From positions 1 through 52,212 of the forward strand of contig JANYCA010000100.1 of NCBI GenBank assembly GCA_025360525.1: a DNA stretch of 52,212 nt. The letters run 5' to 3'. Origin of the DNA: Chitinophagaceae bacterium. Lineage in GTDB: Bacteria > Bacteroidota > Bacteroidia > Chitinophagales > Chitinophagaceae. A program made the translations under genes and the position numbers. Of this stretch, positions 1-8,018 are shown one piece after another (within the stretch, counting starts at the first letter, position 1; the number at the start of each line of letters is the position of its first letter). The notes under the pieces were generated by a model. It did not search any database. It was not told where the DNA came from and saw only the letters and a program-made list of their open reading frames with translations.

Positions 1-159
1 ATAGTTTAAGATATGCTTGCGCCAATATGGGGACGAAGTTTTTATTGCAGATAAATTAGAGCATGGTATAAAAGCTCAATAAAGATATACTGTACAAGAG
101 TGCGACGCCAATGCCGTACCACAAAGCTTCTCAGCCGGGTACATAAAATTTATTACTGT
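1..159. other. Left-edge stretch with no recognised gene
   Basis: No long reading frame enters from the left edge and I recognise no RNA gene here. The stretch lies downstream of the minus-strand DUF6986-type gene and ends where the AATTATC heptamer repeats begin. It could be the remnant of a neighbouring element, but nothing in it supports a specific call. Confidence 0.5.
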
Positions 160-238
160 AATAATTATCAATTAACCAATTATCAATTATCAATTATCAA
201 TTATCAATTATCAATTATCAATTATCAATTATTAATTA
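160..238. repeat. AATTATC heptamer tandem repeat
   Basis: Roughly nine imperfect copies of the heptamer AATTATC run up to the stop codon of the DUF6986-type gene, whose end they touch. A short stretch of the same heptamer family in inverse orientation (ATTGATA type) occurs at about 22804-22835 just upstream of tcdA. Short heptanucleotide repeats of this kind are common between genes in Bacteroidota and in heterocystous cyanobacteria. A functional role is not evident. Confidence 0.8.
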
Positions 239-1666
239 TTTCTTCCTTCTTCCTTCTAATATCCGGTAGAAAGAACGTGTTCGTATTTCATCCAAACTAA
301 GGCCGGTTGCGGTGGCTTCCTCTTCGGTGATGGCGCCGCAGTTGATTGCTTTTAAAAAGAAGTTAAGCAGTCCTTGCCCAGTTGCGGCATCATCAAAAAT
401 ATCGCCGGTGAGGGTACTGATGGCAGCTCGCTCTACAAATGTTTTGAGGCGGTGGGTGGCATCGGTATAACTGCTAAGGAAAAAATTGTAGGTGGCGGCA
501 TAGCGCATGGGGAGCTGCGCCGGGTTAAGGTCCCAGCCCTGGTAGAGACCGTTGATGAGTGAGTGCGTGGTGTGGCCAAAGCCGATGCGCCAGGCGTTGT
601 GTACACTCTCCTGGTTTTCGCTAAGTTGCTGAAAGCTTAGATTGCTTCCACGGTGTGGCGCAATGGGCATTACATTGGTAGCGCCATCGCTGAGGAAGAT
701 GCCTGTGTGTGCCAACGCAACCTTTGTCATATGATGTGCAAAGTCGCAAACGCTGTGCGCCATGGTTTGATATTTTGCGGTGATGCCGCAACTGGCGGTG
801 TAATCGTAGGTGCCAAAATGTGCTGCTATCATGCGGCCCTCGCTGCTGCGGATGATACGCATGAGTGGGTTACGGCCTTCATCGTCCATAACAATTTGCG
901 TGGCTTCTACCATGGTTTCCATTTTGAGTGTGCCGGTTGCTAGGTTGAACTTTTTTTCTATTATTTCAAAGAGCCGCACCAGGGTAATTACCTGTTCGGG
1001 GATGGTTACTTTGGGTAACATCACAATAAAATTATCCGGTAGTTGTCCGTTGGTTTTTTGTAAGAGTGTGGTAAGAAAAATATCGAGTGTACGAACGCCA
1101 CGTGCTTTTAAATCTTCGGTAAATGGTTTGATGCGGATGCCAATGAAGGGTGAAATGGTTTTGTTTGCCATACCTGTCGCCAGCTCGTTTGCTGCGGTTA
1201 CAGCGGTGGCATCTTCTTCCTCATTGGGTCGGTTGCCGAAGCCATCTTCAAAGTCTATTCTAAAATCTTCTACAGCTTCGGTATGCAGCTTTTTGATCAT
1301 TTTATTGTAGACAGAATAGGCAAGCCATGCTGGTTCTGCTTTGCGTTGTTCTGCTGTCATGGCATCCAACTTTTTTGTTAGTGCCTCAATATCTTTTTCC
1401 AGGTGAGGAAGATGCCCGTGATTTTCCAGTTGTAATACTTTGGCGAGAACACAAAAATTAGGAGCATAATTCTGTAAACTTTTTAATGCTACCTCACCCA
1501 TTTTTAATGTGGTGTCGCTTTTAAATAAGTTAGCGCCGCCGTATACGGTGTGCACCGCCTGCCTGTCGGGTTTATCGCCGGGATAAGTGTGTTGGAATTT
1601 TAGATTGGCGGTTTGCAAAGTGGCCAACAGCGATACGGATTCTTGATCTGTGATGGAGAGGTTCAT
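236..1666 (-). CDS. DUF6986-type citrate lyase/aldolase-like protein in the urate operon
   Basis: This 476-residue protein resembles the HpcH/HpaI-CitE (citrate lyase beta/malate synthase-like) TIM-barrel superfamily. Visible family-like motifs are DFEDGFG (residues 138-144), LPKV (217-220), a KMET stretch with E250 and E254 that could be acidic metal/substrate ligands, and HFGTYDYTAS (283-292). I recall the family as DUF6986; its reaction is not known to me. It is the last gene of the minus-strand set allB-alc-uraD-uraH, which ends at ureidoglycolate. No ureidoglycolate lyase or glyoxylate carboligase is visible, so a role in cleaving ureidoglycolate or condensing glyoxylate (malate-synthase-like) is a reasonable inference, not a demonstrated function. 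The start ATG at 1666 directly follows the tandem repeat array. Confidence is high for the gene and the superfamily, low for the reaction. Confidence 0.8.
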   Translation of the reverse strand: MNLSITDQESVSLLATLQTANLKFQHTYPGDKPDRQAVHTVYGGANLFKSDTTLKMGEVALKSLQNYAPNFCVLAKVLQLENHGHLPHLEKDIEALTKKLDAMTAEQRKAEPAWLAYSVYNKMIKKLHTEAVEDFRIDFEDGFGNRPNEEEDATAVTAANELATGMANKTISPFIGIRIKPFTEDLKARGVRTLDIFLTTLLQKTNGQLPDNFIVMLPKVTIPEQVITLVRLFEIIEKKFNLATGTLKMETMVEATQIVMDDEGRNPLMRIIRSSEGRMIAAHFGTYDYTASCGITAKYQTMAHSVCDFAHHMTKVALAHTGIFLSDGATNVMPIAPHRGSNLSFQQLSENQESVHNAWRIGFGHTTHSLINGLYQGWDLNPAQLPMRYAATYNFFLSSYTDATHRLKTFVERAAISTLTGDIFDDAATGQGLLNFFLKAINCGAITEEEATATGLSLDEIRTRSFYRILEGRRKK

Positions 1667-1679
1667 GTTTAAAATTTAG

Positions 1680-2076
1680 CCCCCATCCCTAAAGGGGGGC
1701 AGGGCAGGTTTATGATGGTTGTTGTTTGCCCCCATCCCCTAAAGGGGGGATAAGGCAAGTGTATGATGTTTGTTGTTTACCCCCATCCTCTAAAGGGCGG
1801 CAGGGCAGGTGTATGATAGTTGTTGTTTACCCCCATCCCCTAAAGGGGGGCAGGGCAGGTGTATGATAGTTGTTGTTTACCCCCATCCCCTAAAGGGGGG
1901 CAGGGCAGGTTTATGATGGTTGTTGTTTACCCCCATCCCCTAAAGGGGGCAGGGCAGGTTTATCATGGTTGTTGTTTACCCCCATCCCCTAAAGGGGGCA
2001 GGGCAGGTGTATGATAGTTGTTGTTTACCCCCATCCCCTAAAGGGGGCAGGGCAGGTTTAAAATGATTGTTATTTC
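1680..2076. repeat. Eight-copy ~50-bp tandem repeat (minisatellite)
   Basis: Eight head-to-tail units begin at about 1680, 1729, 1780, 1830, 1880, 1930, 1979 and 2028, with periods of 49-51 bp. Each unit starts CCCCCATCCCCTAAAGGGG, continues with a CAGGGCAGGT segment and ends in an ATGAT-TTGTTGTTTA stretch. Units differ by a few substitutions and by the number of G or C in homopolymer runs. The whole unit is conserved, with no unique spacers, so this is not a CRISPR array. The CCCC-TAAA-GGGG core can form a hairpin and both strands carry G-runs. The array fills the gap between uraH and the DUF6986-type gene, so it should lie inside their shared transcript if they form an operon. Confidence 0.95.
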
Positions 2077-2134
2077 TTTTCTTTTTTTTGTAGAGATTAA
2101 TTTTTGTGTTTTTTTAGAAACGTTGAATAACTTC

Positions 2135-2160
2135 CCTTTAGGGGATGGGGTTAGCTCCCC
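2135..2160. repeat. Inverted copy of the G-rich palindromic repeat at the uraH 3' end
   Basis: The sequence CCCTTTAGGGGATGGGG followed by CTCCCC is the reverse-orientation form of the core found in the tandem array at 1680-2076. It overlaps the last codons and stop of uraH. Together with the array it makes an inverted pair bracketing the intergenic gap. Confidence 0.75.
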
Positions 2161-2489
2161 CTGTACGTGCTGTAGCCAAAGGGATTCAGCAATAGTGGTA
2201 TGTGGTAATGTTCAGTTGTTTTAACTTCAAATATAATCTCTACAAAAGGATACAGTGTTTCAATTTCAAGTGTATCAAAATAATGTTTGGTGTCGAAATT
2301 TAATTTGTAAATAGCGTATGGCAACAATTCATCTTCTGTCAACAGATTGCTTAGTCTGCCATCTTTGTTGGTAATACCTTTGGCAACCTGTATCCATTCC
2401 GTGCCAACTTTTTTGTACAAGATAATGGCTAAACCCCAGGCTGGCTTGCCTTTGCTGGTATCCAAAATATGGGTGGTTATCTGGCTCAT
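2151..2489 (-). CDS. uraH: 5-hydroxyisourate hydrolase (transthyretin-like)
   Basis: This enzyme hydrolyses 5-hydroxyisourate, the product of urate oxidation, to OHCU. The 112-residue protein has the family's usual short length. It shows the N-terminal THILDTSKGKPA signature with the conserved His, an NKDGR segment with the conserved Arg, and ends exactly in the diagnostic C-terminal YRGS. There is no signal peptide, so it should act in the cytoplasm. Its start overlaps the uraD stop by four bases (ATGA), which indicates translational coupling of the two successive pathway steps. A G-rich palindromic repeat abuts the stop codon. Confidence 0.96.
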   Translation of the reverse strand: MSQITTHILDTSKGKPAWGLAIILYKKVGTEWIQVAKGITNKDGRLSNLLTEDELLPYAIYKLNFDTKHYFDTLEIETLYPFVEIIFEVKTTEHYHIPLLLNPFGYSTYRGS

Positions 2490-2989
2490 GCTAATAATTT
2501 TTGTAACCGTAGTTGAGTTATTTTATTCTGTTCATCCATGGCAATTTCTATTTCCTCCTGCTTATTGTTGGGCAAGCGTGCTTGTAATAATTGAAGCATT
2601 TCATCTGCAGATTTGCCAGTAGCACAAACGATGAATATAAAGCCAAACTTTTGTTCGTATGCGTCATTTGCGTGCGCCAATGCTTCAATCGTTTGCTGTG
2701 TTGCAGTGCCGACAGCCATTTGCTCGCCGCCTGCCCATTCCGCAGTGTCAGCAAATTTTTTTTGCAATGATGCGATATCACCAATTTTTGGATGTTGAGC
2801 AAAAGCCTCTAACCAATCAGCTTCTGTGCAATGGTACCACTCTTCTTCTGCATCGTTTAGTAACTCTACCAAATCATCGGCAGGAAAAAACGGGAGCATT
2901 TTATCTACCCAAGTAGTGCTGCCACAGCATTTGAAGAGCTCGGATTTGAGTTGGTGTTTGGGAAGTATGTTTAGTTCGTGGAGTGTCAT
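2486..2989 (-). CDS. uraD: OHCU decarboxylase
   Basis: The protein converts 2-oxo-4-hydroxy-4-carboxy-5-ureidoimidazoline into (S)-allantoin. The 167 residues are all-helical in character and carry the family hallmarks HPKIGD (catalytic His), an E-Q pair in the GGEQ segment, and FGFIFIVCATGKS near the C-terminal third. The length fits a stand-alone bacterial UraD. It overlaps uraH by four bases. The start at 2989 gives the normal N-terminus, but a perfect 16-bp hairpin (3000-3036) ends only about ten bases before the ATG and may restrict ribosome access. Confidence 0.96.
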   Translation of the reverse strand: MTLHELNILPKHQLKSELFKCCGSTTWVDKMLPFFPADDLVELLNDAEEEWYHCTEADWLEAFAQHPKIGDIASLQKKFADTAEWAGGEQMAVGTATQQTIEALAHANDAYEQKFGFIFIVCATGKSADEMLQLLQARLPNNKQEEIEIAMDEQNKITQLRLQKLLA

Positions 2990-2999
2990 AACAGCCTCA

Positions 3000-3036
3000 C
3001 CCTGGTTCTCCCGATTTTACATCGGGAGAACCAGGG
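3000..3036. promoter_or_regulatory. Perfect 16-bp hairpin just upstream of uraD
   Basis: Positions 3000-3015 and 3021-3036 are perfect reverse complements (CCCTGGTTCTCCCGAT arm) with a five-base loop. In the minus-strand transcript the hairpin lies between alc and uraD and ends about ten nucleotides before the uraD ATG. Its stability suggests an mRNA processing, partial termination or translation-limiting element. There is no strong T-run directly after it on the minus strand. It may instead be another dispersed palindromic repeat. Confidence 0.7.
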
Positions 3037-3149
3037 CTTTTGATTTATAATTTAACTTTTGTAATTAAGCATTTGTGCATTTATTTCTTTAATCAACTTC
3101 CGAATCCACAGCATATTATCCAATAAGCTGTTTGAATTTTTGACCCTTT

Positions 3150-4178
3150 TTAAGCCCCTCCTTTGGAGGGGTTTGGTGAGGCAGTTCCTACCAACCGCAT
3201 CCTGCTAATGCCTCCATCCGGAAAAATTGTTAAGCGAACATGGGTAAAATACTTATCCGAATTTACAATTTCCTTTTCAAAACAATGTTCATGATCAGCC
3301 TGTAATTTTTGTTGTGGCAAAATGATTTCCCATACAACTAACGTAATAGCAAAGTCGGTGCCAGCTGGTGCTGAGCAGCCTTCAATCATACAACTATCCG
3401 GGTAATTACCTTTAAAATGACAGGTATCTATCATGGCATTTTGAATGCGTCCTTCGTGGGCCAGCCGTACAACAACCCAATCTTTGTTGTTGGGGGTTCG
3501 GTTGCGCTTCGTCTCCCAACCATCGCCCATGTTTACACCACGGCCCGGCATAATGAGGTTATCCATATGGGAGAAAAACATATCATTGCATAATATAGAT
3601 TTTGCGCCGTTGATCGCTGCAGCCAGGTCAATAATTTCATCCGCTTTTAACATGCTCCAGTCTTTTACAACTTCGCCATATACTTTCAATCTTGCCACAC
3701 CACCATCTGGATAAATATTCAGTCTTACATGGGTGTACACATTGTTATCTGCTATAACCAGCAAGTGTTGAGAGCCGGGATTGAGTGCTGCTTTTGGTAA
3801 AATTTCTGTCCACTTTATTGTATCCATATCAACCGCTTCATTGGAAGGAATATAGCATGCATCCAATGATGCCAATGGCGGATGGTTGCCCAGGAAATGA
3901 TTGGTATCAATATCCACTCCCTGTATAATACCGGCAGTTGCCAACTGTATAATGCACCAGTCGTACCCCGGCCCTCTTTTTCTCCTGCTCTCCCACCCGT
4001 CCATCCATTTACCACGATCGGTGTATTTATCAGCAATAAAGATTCCCCTGCCCGGTTTTAATAAATTTTCTTTTTCTGCAAAAAAATCATCTGTGCACAA
4101 CAATGCTTTGCCGCCGAGACGTTCGGATGCAAGGTCTGTCATGGTGGTAAATGAAGGTGTGTTGGTGTTGTTGTTCAT
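3150..4178 (-). CDS. alc: Allantoicase
   Basis: Allantoicase hydrolyses allantoate to ureidoglycolate and urea. The 342-residue protein contains the two tandem jelly-roll halves of the family. Both halves repeat recognisable elements: SERLGGKALLCTDDFFA and later GAKSILCNDMFFS; WESRRKRGP and WETKRNRTP; then DIDTNHFLGN and MIDTCHFKGN. This internal duplication is diagnostic. The gene sits between allB and uraD on the same strand. Its last eleven residues (TASPNPSKGGA) coincide with a G-rich palindromic repeat at 3152-3183, so the normal C-terminus appears replaced or extended by repeat DNA. A GCAAAG-type repeat lies just before its start. Confidence 0.95.
   Translation of the reverse strand: MNNNTNTPSFTTMTDLASERLGGKALLCTDDFFAEKENLLKPGRGIFIADKYTDRGKWMDGWESRRKRGPGYDWCIIQLATAGIIQGVDIDTNHFLGNHPPLASLDACYIPSNEAVDMDTIKWTEILPKAALNPGSQHLLVIADNNVYTHVRLNIYPDGGVARLKVYGEVVKDWSMLKADEIIDLAAAINGAKSILCNDMFFSHMDNLIMPGRGVNMGDGWETKRNRTPNNKDWVVVRLAHEGRIQNAMIDTCHFKGNYPDSCMIEGCSAPAGTDFAITLVVWEIILPQQKLQADHEHCFEKEIVNSDKYFTHVRLTIFPDGGISRMRLVGTASPNPSKGGA
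3152..3183. repeat. Palindromic repeat forming the alc C-terminus
   Basis: The AGCCCCTCCTTTGGAGGGG core and flanking TTTGGTGAGG form a palindromic repeat. It runs through the stop codon and last codons of alc. It is similar to, but not identical with, the CCCCATCCCCTAAAGGGG core elsewhere in the window. Confidence 0.65.
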
Positions 4179-4188
4179 AATTTATTTT

Positions 4189-4224
4189 TTCACGCAAAGA
4201 AGCAAAGAGGGCAAAGTGACAAAG
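4189..4224. repeat. GCAAAG-type dispersed repeat upstream of alc
   Basis: The stretch TTCACGCAAAGAAGCAAAG followed by GGGCAAAGTGACAAAG matches the repeat family that flanks the GxxExxY gene at 45351-45387 and 45782-45891. Here it lies alone between allB and alc, directly upstream of the alc start, with no associated gene. Confidence 0.7.
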
Positions 4225-4268
4225 CTATTTTGCATCATACATGCTTTTTAATTATTGCGTAAGTTTTT

Positions 4269-5597
4269 TTACTTTAAAATTTGCTTTCCGTTATTTAAAA
4301 TTAAAAACGCTCCGTTGTCGTAAACTTTTTCTCCAGCCAAAAAAGTTTGCTCTATAACACCAAACAATTCTTCATTAAGGTAAGGTGTTATTTTGTGCTT
4401 GTGATGAATAATGTCTTTTGTAACTATAAAAGTTTTCTCTTCATCCAGCACAATTAAATCCGCATCAAATCCTTTGGTAATTCTTCCTTTACTGTTTTCT
4501 TTACCAATTATTTTAGCAGGGTTTTCACACAACCATTTTGCAATATCGTTAAAAGTAGCATTTCTTTTTTTTGCTGCTGTCCATAATACAGGTAACGCAA
4601 ATTGGATAGAGGCGATACCTCCCCATGCCTTCATAAAATTGCCCGATTCAATTTCTTTTAAATTGGGTGTAGAAGGGGAATGATCGGTTGCCACAAAATC
4701 AATCAAACCATCTTTTAATGCCTGCCACAGTTTATCATTATTTTCTTTTTCACGAATGGGGGGCGCACATTTAAATTGTGTTTGCCCGTCTTTTATTTCT
4801 TCGGCAGAAAAGTACAAATAATGCTGACCTGTTTCAACCGTTATTGGAAGTTTTTTTTGTTTGGCCGCTGCAATTTGATTTAACGAATTGGCTGATGACA
4901 AATGTACAATATGAACCCTGCAATTGAATTCCTCACACAATTTTATCATTAATGCTATTGCATTATCTTCCCATTTTTTTGGCCGTGATTGCAGGTAATT
5001 TTGATACGATTGCGGAATGCCTTTTGCTCTTTGCTCATCGTCTGTTAATTCACAATGCACCAGCAAGGGCAAATTATGTTTTGCAATAATTGGCATTGCC
5101 TTTCTTAAATCTTCTTCCGTAACATTTGGAAAATCATCAATACCTGAATGGGTTAAAAATGCTTTGAACCCAAGCACGCCCTTTTGTATCAATGGTTCAA
5201 TTTCATTTTCGTTGCCAGGTATAATGCCACCCCAAAAACCAACATTAGTATGTAACTTATTTTTTAAAGCAGCCATTTTTTCATCGAATGCATTTTCAGA
5301 AATGGTAACCGGCGCAGCGTTCAGCGGCATATCTACCATGGTTGTGATACCCCCTGCAAGTGCAGCTTTGGTGGCTGTATCAAAACCTTCCCATTCTGTT
5401 CGGCCAGGTTCATTAATGTGCACATGCGGATCTATAACACCCGGCATTAATAGTTTGTTGGCCAACTCAATTACCTCCATATTTTCTGCAACCGGTAAAT
5501 GACGAACGACATCAACAATGATTCCTTTATCTATCACAACAAAAGCCTCCTGTATGCCTTCAGGCAACAATACCCTGTAACTATGTAATGCTTTCAA
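4269..5597 (-). CDS. allB: Allantoinase (amidohydrolase superfamily)
   Basis: Allantoinase opens the hydantoin ring of allantoin to give allantoate. The 442-residue protein has the cyclic amidohydrolase motifs in order: DPHVHINEPGRTEWEGF with metal ligands H58 and H60, GFKAFLTH with the probable carboxylated Lys145, LLVHCEL with H181, HIVHLSS, and VATDHSPS with the catalytic Asp. DPHVH-N-EPGRTEWEG is characteristic of allantoinases rather than dihydropyrimidinases (compare the paralogue at 48949-50475). It is the first gene of the minus-strand urate operon, separated from alc by about 90 bases and divergent from the urate hydroxylase gene with only 94 bases between starts. Confidence 0.93.
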   Translation of the reverse strand: MKALHSYRVLLPEGIQEAFVVIDKGIIVDVVRHLPVAENMEVIELANKLLMPGVIDPHVHINEPGRTEWEGFDTATKAALAGGITTMVDMPLNAAPVTISENAFDEKMAALKNKLHTNVGFWGGIIPGNENEIEPLIQKGVLGFKAFLTHSGIDDFPNVTEEDLRKAMPIIAKHNLPLLVHCELTDDEQRAKGIPQSYQNYLQSRPKKWEDNAIALMIKLCEEFNCRVHIVHLSSANSLNQIAAAKQKKLPITVETGQHYLYFSAEEIKDGQTQFKCAPPIREKENNDKLWQALKDGLIDFVATDHSPSTPNLKEIESGNFMKAWGGIASIQFALPVLWTAAKKRNATFNDIAKWLCENPAKIIGKENSKGRITKGFDADLIVLDEEKTFIVTKDIIHHKHKITPYLNEELFGVIEQTFLAGEKVYDNGAFLILNNGKQILK

Positions 5598-5691
5598 ATC
5601 AATTTTATTTTAACTGTTGTTACACTAACTTCTAAAAATACAAAACAAAACTTTAAATTGTAAGCTTTGCAAAAACAAATACCAAAACAAA

Positions 5692-7092
5692 ATGCTGAAT
5701 GTGCTGATATATGCTGTGCTTGGATTTATTCTGGTGATGCTTACCGTAATAACTTATCAATTTAATTCAATTCATAAACTTTCCGAAAACAGTACCGTTG
5801 ACTATAAAAATAAGCTGGGCCTTTCGCAGGGTTTTGTTTATACCGCCATTGTTTTAATCATACTAATGCTGGTAGCATTTTCCTGGCTCCTTGTAAAAGG
5901 TACTCCATGGGAAGGCCACCTGATGGAATGGCTGAATATCATTGTGCGGTTAATGCACATCACCTTTGGCATAGCGTGGATTGGCGCTTCCTTTTATTTT
6001 GTTTTTTTAGAGAATGCATTAAACAGAACCGACAATGTAAGAGAAGAGTTGGCCGGAAACCTTTGGGCTGTTCATGGTGGTGGTTTTTATTACCTGGAAA
6101 AATATAAGGTAGCACCTAAAACAATTCCCAAAAACCTGCATTGGTTTAAGTACGAAGCTTACTTTACCTGGATATCGGGTTTTAGTTTGTTATTTGTTGT
6201 TTATTATTTTAATGCAAAGGCCATGCTGATTGATACGAACGTACTGAGCATGGGTTCAGCAACTGCTATTACTATAGGTGTAGGTTCATTTGCTGTAGCC
6301 TGGCTTTTATACGATTTGTTGTGTAAATCGCCTTTAATAAAAAAACCAATACTGTTTACGGTGATTGGCTTTTTACTTGCTGTTGGATTTGCTTTTTTTT
6401 ATAGCCATGTATTTAGTGCAAGAGCGGCATATATACACTTTGGTGCAATGCTTGGTTCGCTGATGGTAGGTAATGTTTTCTTCGTAATTATCCCTTCACA
6501 AAAAGCAATGGTTAAAGCAGCCCAATTGGGGGAACCACTTGATCCGGCACTAGGAAAAAAGTCATTAGCCAGGTCGCTGCACAACAACTATTTTACTTTA
6601 CCGGTTTTGTTTGTAATGATCAGCAATCACTTTCCCAGCACATTTGGCAACGCCTATTCCTGGGCTGTTTTAGCTGCTATTACATTGGGAACTGCTGGCA
6701 TAAAACACTACTTAAACTTAAAGGAAAAAGGCAGGTACAATGTTTATGTACTGCCCCTATCTGTACTAATTTTACTGGCAGCCAGTTTTATTACAGCTCC
6801 ACAAAAAAATACCGATGCCTGTGCTACCACGGTTAGTTTTGCCCAGGTTAATGCAATTATTATAGCAAGATGCATCACTTGTCATTCATCCCGACCAACG
6901 GATGATGTGTACACTGCCCCGCCTAACGGTGTTGTTTACGATTCGCCACAGGATATTGTAAAACTAAAAGATAAAATAATGCAACGGGTTGTAATTACCA
7001 AGACAATGCCACAGAATAACAAAACCAATATTACGCCGCAGGAAAGGGATTTAATCAGGTGCTGGATTGAGCAAGGAGCTAGTATAAAATAA
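5692..7092 (+). CDS. puuD: Membrane urate hydroxylase, PuuD type, with C-terminal cytochrome c
   Basis: This protein probably oxidises urate to 5-hydroxyisourate in the membrane, passing electrons to a fused haem domain instead of using O2 directly as soluble uricase does. The 466 residues comprise about eight or nine hydrophobic helices (first at 5-22, others between about 48 and 375) with the family-like RLMHITFGIAWIGASFYFVF segment and an HGGGFYYLEKY stretch. A C-terminal cytochrome c module carries the haem site CITCH (394-398) and a likely axial Met439 in TMPQ. The symbol is used as for urate oxidase PuuD and should not be confused with E. coli puuD of putrescine metabolism. Divergence from allB fits a co-regulated urate pathway. 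Confidence 0.9.
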   Translation: MLNVLIYAVLGFILVMLTVITYQFNSIHKLSENSTVDYKNKLGLSQGFVYTAIVLIILMLVAFSWLLVKGTPWEGHLMEWLNIIVRLMHITFGIAWIGASFYFVFLENALNRTDNVREELAGNLWAVHGGGFYYLEKYKVAPKTIPKNLHWFKYEAYFTWISGFSLLFVVYYFNAKAMLIDTNVLSMGSATAITIGVGSFAVAWLLYDLLCKSPLIKKPILFTVIGFLLAVGFAFFYSHVFSARAAYIHFGAMLGSLMVGNVFFVIIPSQKAMVKAAQLGEPLDPALGKKSLARSLHNNYFTLPVLFVMISNHFPSTFGNAYSWAVLAAITLGTAGIKHYLNLKEKGRYNVYVLPLSVLILLAASFITAPQKNTDACATTVSFAQVNAIIIARCITCHSSRPTDDVYTAPPNGVVYDSPQDIVKLKDKIMQRVVITKTMPQNNKTNITPQERDLIRCWIEQGASIK

Positions 7093-7276
7093 CCAAGATT
7101 TTACTAAGGGCTTGCGCCACAACCCAGGCTGCTGATAATACATATGGCCATTGCTTCTTTTTTTTCGCTTAACTAAAGAGGTCCTCCCCTTTTAAATTCC
7201 AATGCAATAAAATCACTTTCCGATTTAATAATTTGTACGTTTCCAATTAACCGATTATTTTTTTGAAAGAATTTTA

Positions 7277-7750
7277 TTAACGCAACTGCTGTACAAGTTT
7301 TGAATAATCATATTGCAAGTCTTCGTGCAGGGTGCTTAGTGCTTTGTCAATTTTCTTTACCTGCGCCAGGTATAAATTGTTTAAGGCTGTACTTTTTTTA
7401 AAGGGGATGCCGGATGATTGTAAGGTACTGCAATAATGAAATAACAACTCAATTTCCACCTGGCCAGAGCCGGTGTGCTTAATATATTTATTAGTGATCC
7501 GTAAAATTTTACGCAAGCTCTTTTTAGCAAAATATAGGTTGCTTGAGTTGATCTCCTTAAACATCTCAGTGATTTCATCTTTCACTTGCTGAAGGTATAA
7601 CTGCTGGTTATCGGATTGAAAAAGAAGGTAGTTCATTAACTCCTTATTATCTTTTTTAAACTTAACCAGCCGCATACAAAATGCCAGCAAATCTTTTTGT
7701 GAAAGATGTGACAGCTCTTCTTTTATTTCATTAACGGAAGCTAATTTCAT
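7277..7750 (-). CDS. Hypothetical helical protein
   Basis: I do not recognise this 157-residue protein. It is charged, lysine-rich and predicted to be mostly helical, with no signal peptide or membrane segment. It stands alone, converging on the urate hydroxylase gene and divergent from a secreted hypothetical protein. The open frame, lysine-rich composition and clean ATG start support a real gene. No catalytic motif is visible. Confidence 0.65.
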   Translation of the reverse strand: MKLASVNEIKEELSHLSQKDLLAFCMRLVKFKKDNKELMNYLLFQSDNQQLYLQQVKDEITEMFKEINSSNLYFAKKSLRKILRITNKYIKHTGSGQVEIELLFHYCSTLQSSGIPFKKSTALNNLYLAQVKKIDKALSTLHEDLQYDYSKLVQQLR

Positions 7751-8018
7751 TGGTGATTGATTACAAAATATGATTGTCGCAAATAATCGCTTTTAAATAA
7801 TAGTATGAAAGATATTTAATAACTGAGTAATTGCATCGATATAATATTGAATGGCATTTATTGAACGAATTTATTCAAGAAATAATGCGATTCATTTATT
7901 TATAGACCGAGGATTAAAACGATATCCACAACAATGTTGACGAACAAATGACCTTAACTTTTATTGAAGTGTGAAGTAAAATAGCACTGCATGCATTAAT
8001 ATTGTAAAAATTATACCG

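Noticed and set aside
653..1310. Plus-strand ORFs over the DUF6986-type gene
   Set aside because: They are shadows of the minus-strand gene, which has recognisable family motifs; the plus-strand products have none.
1680..2076. CRISPR array
   Set aside because: Regular ~50-bp spacing suggested it, but the whole unit is conserved with no unique spacers and no cas genes are in the window.
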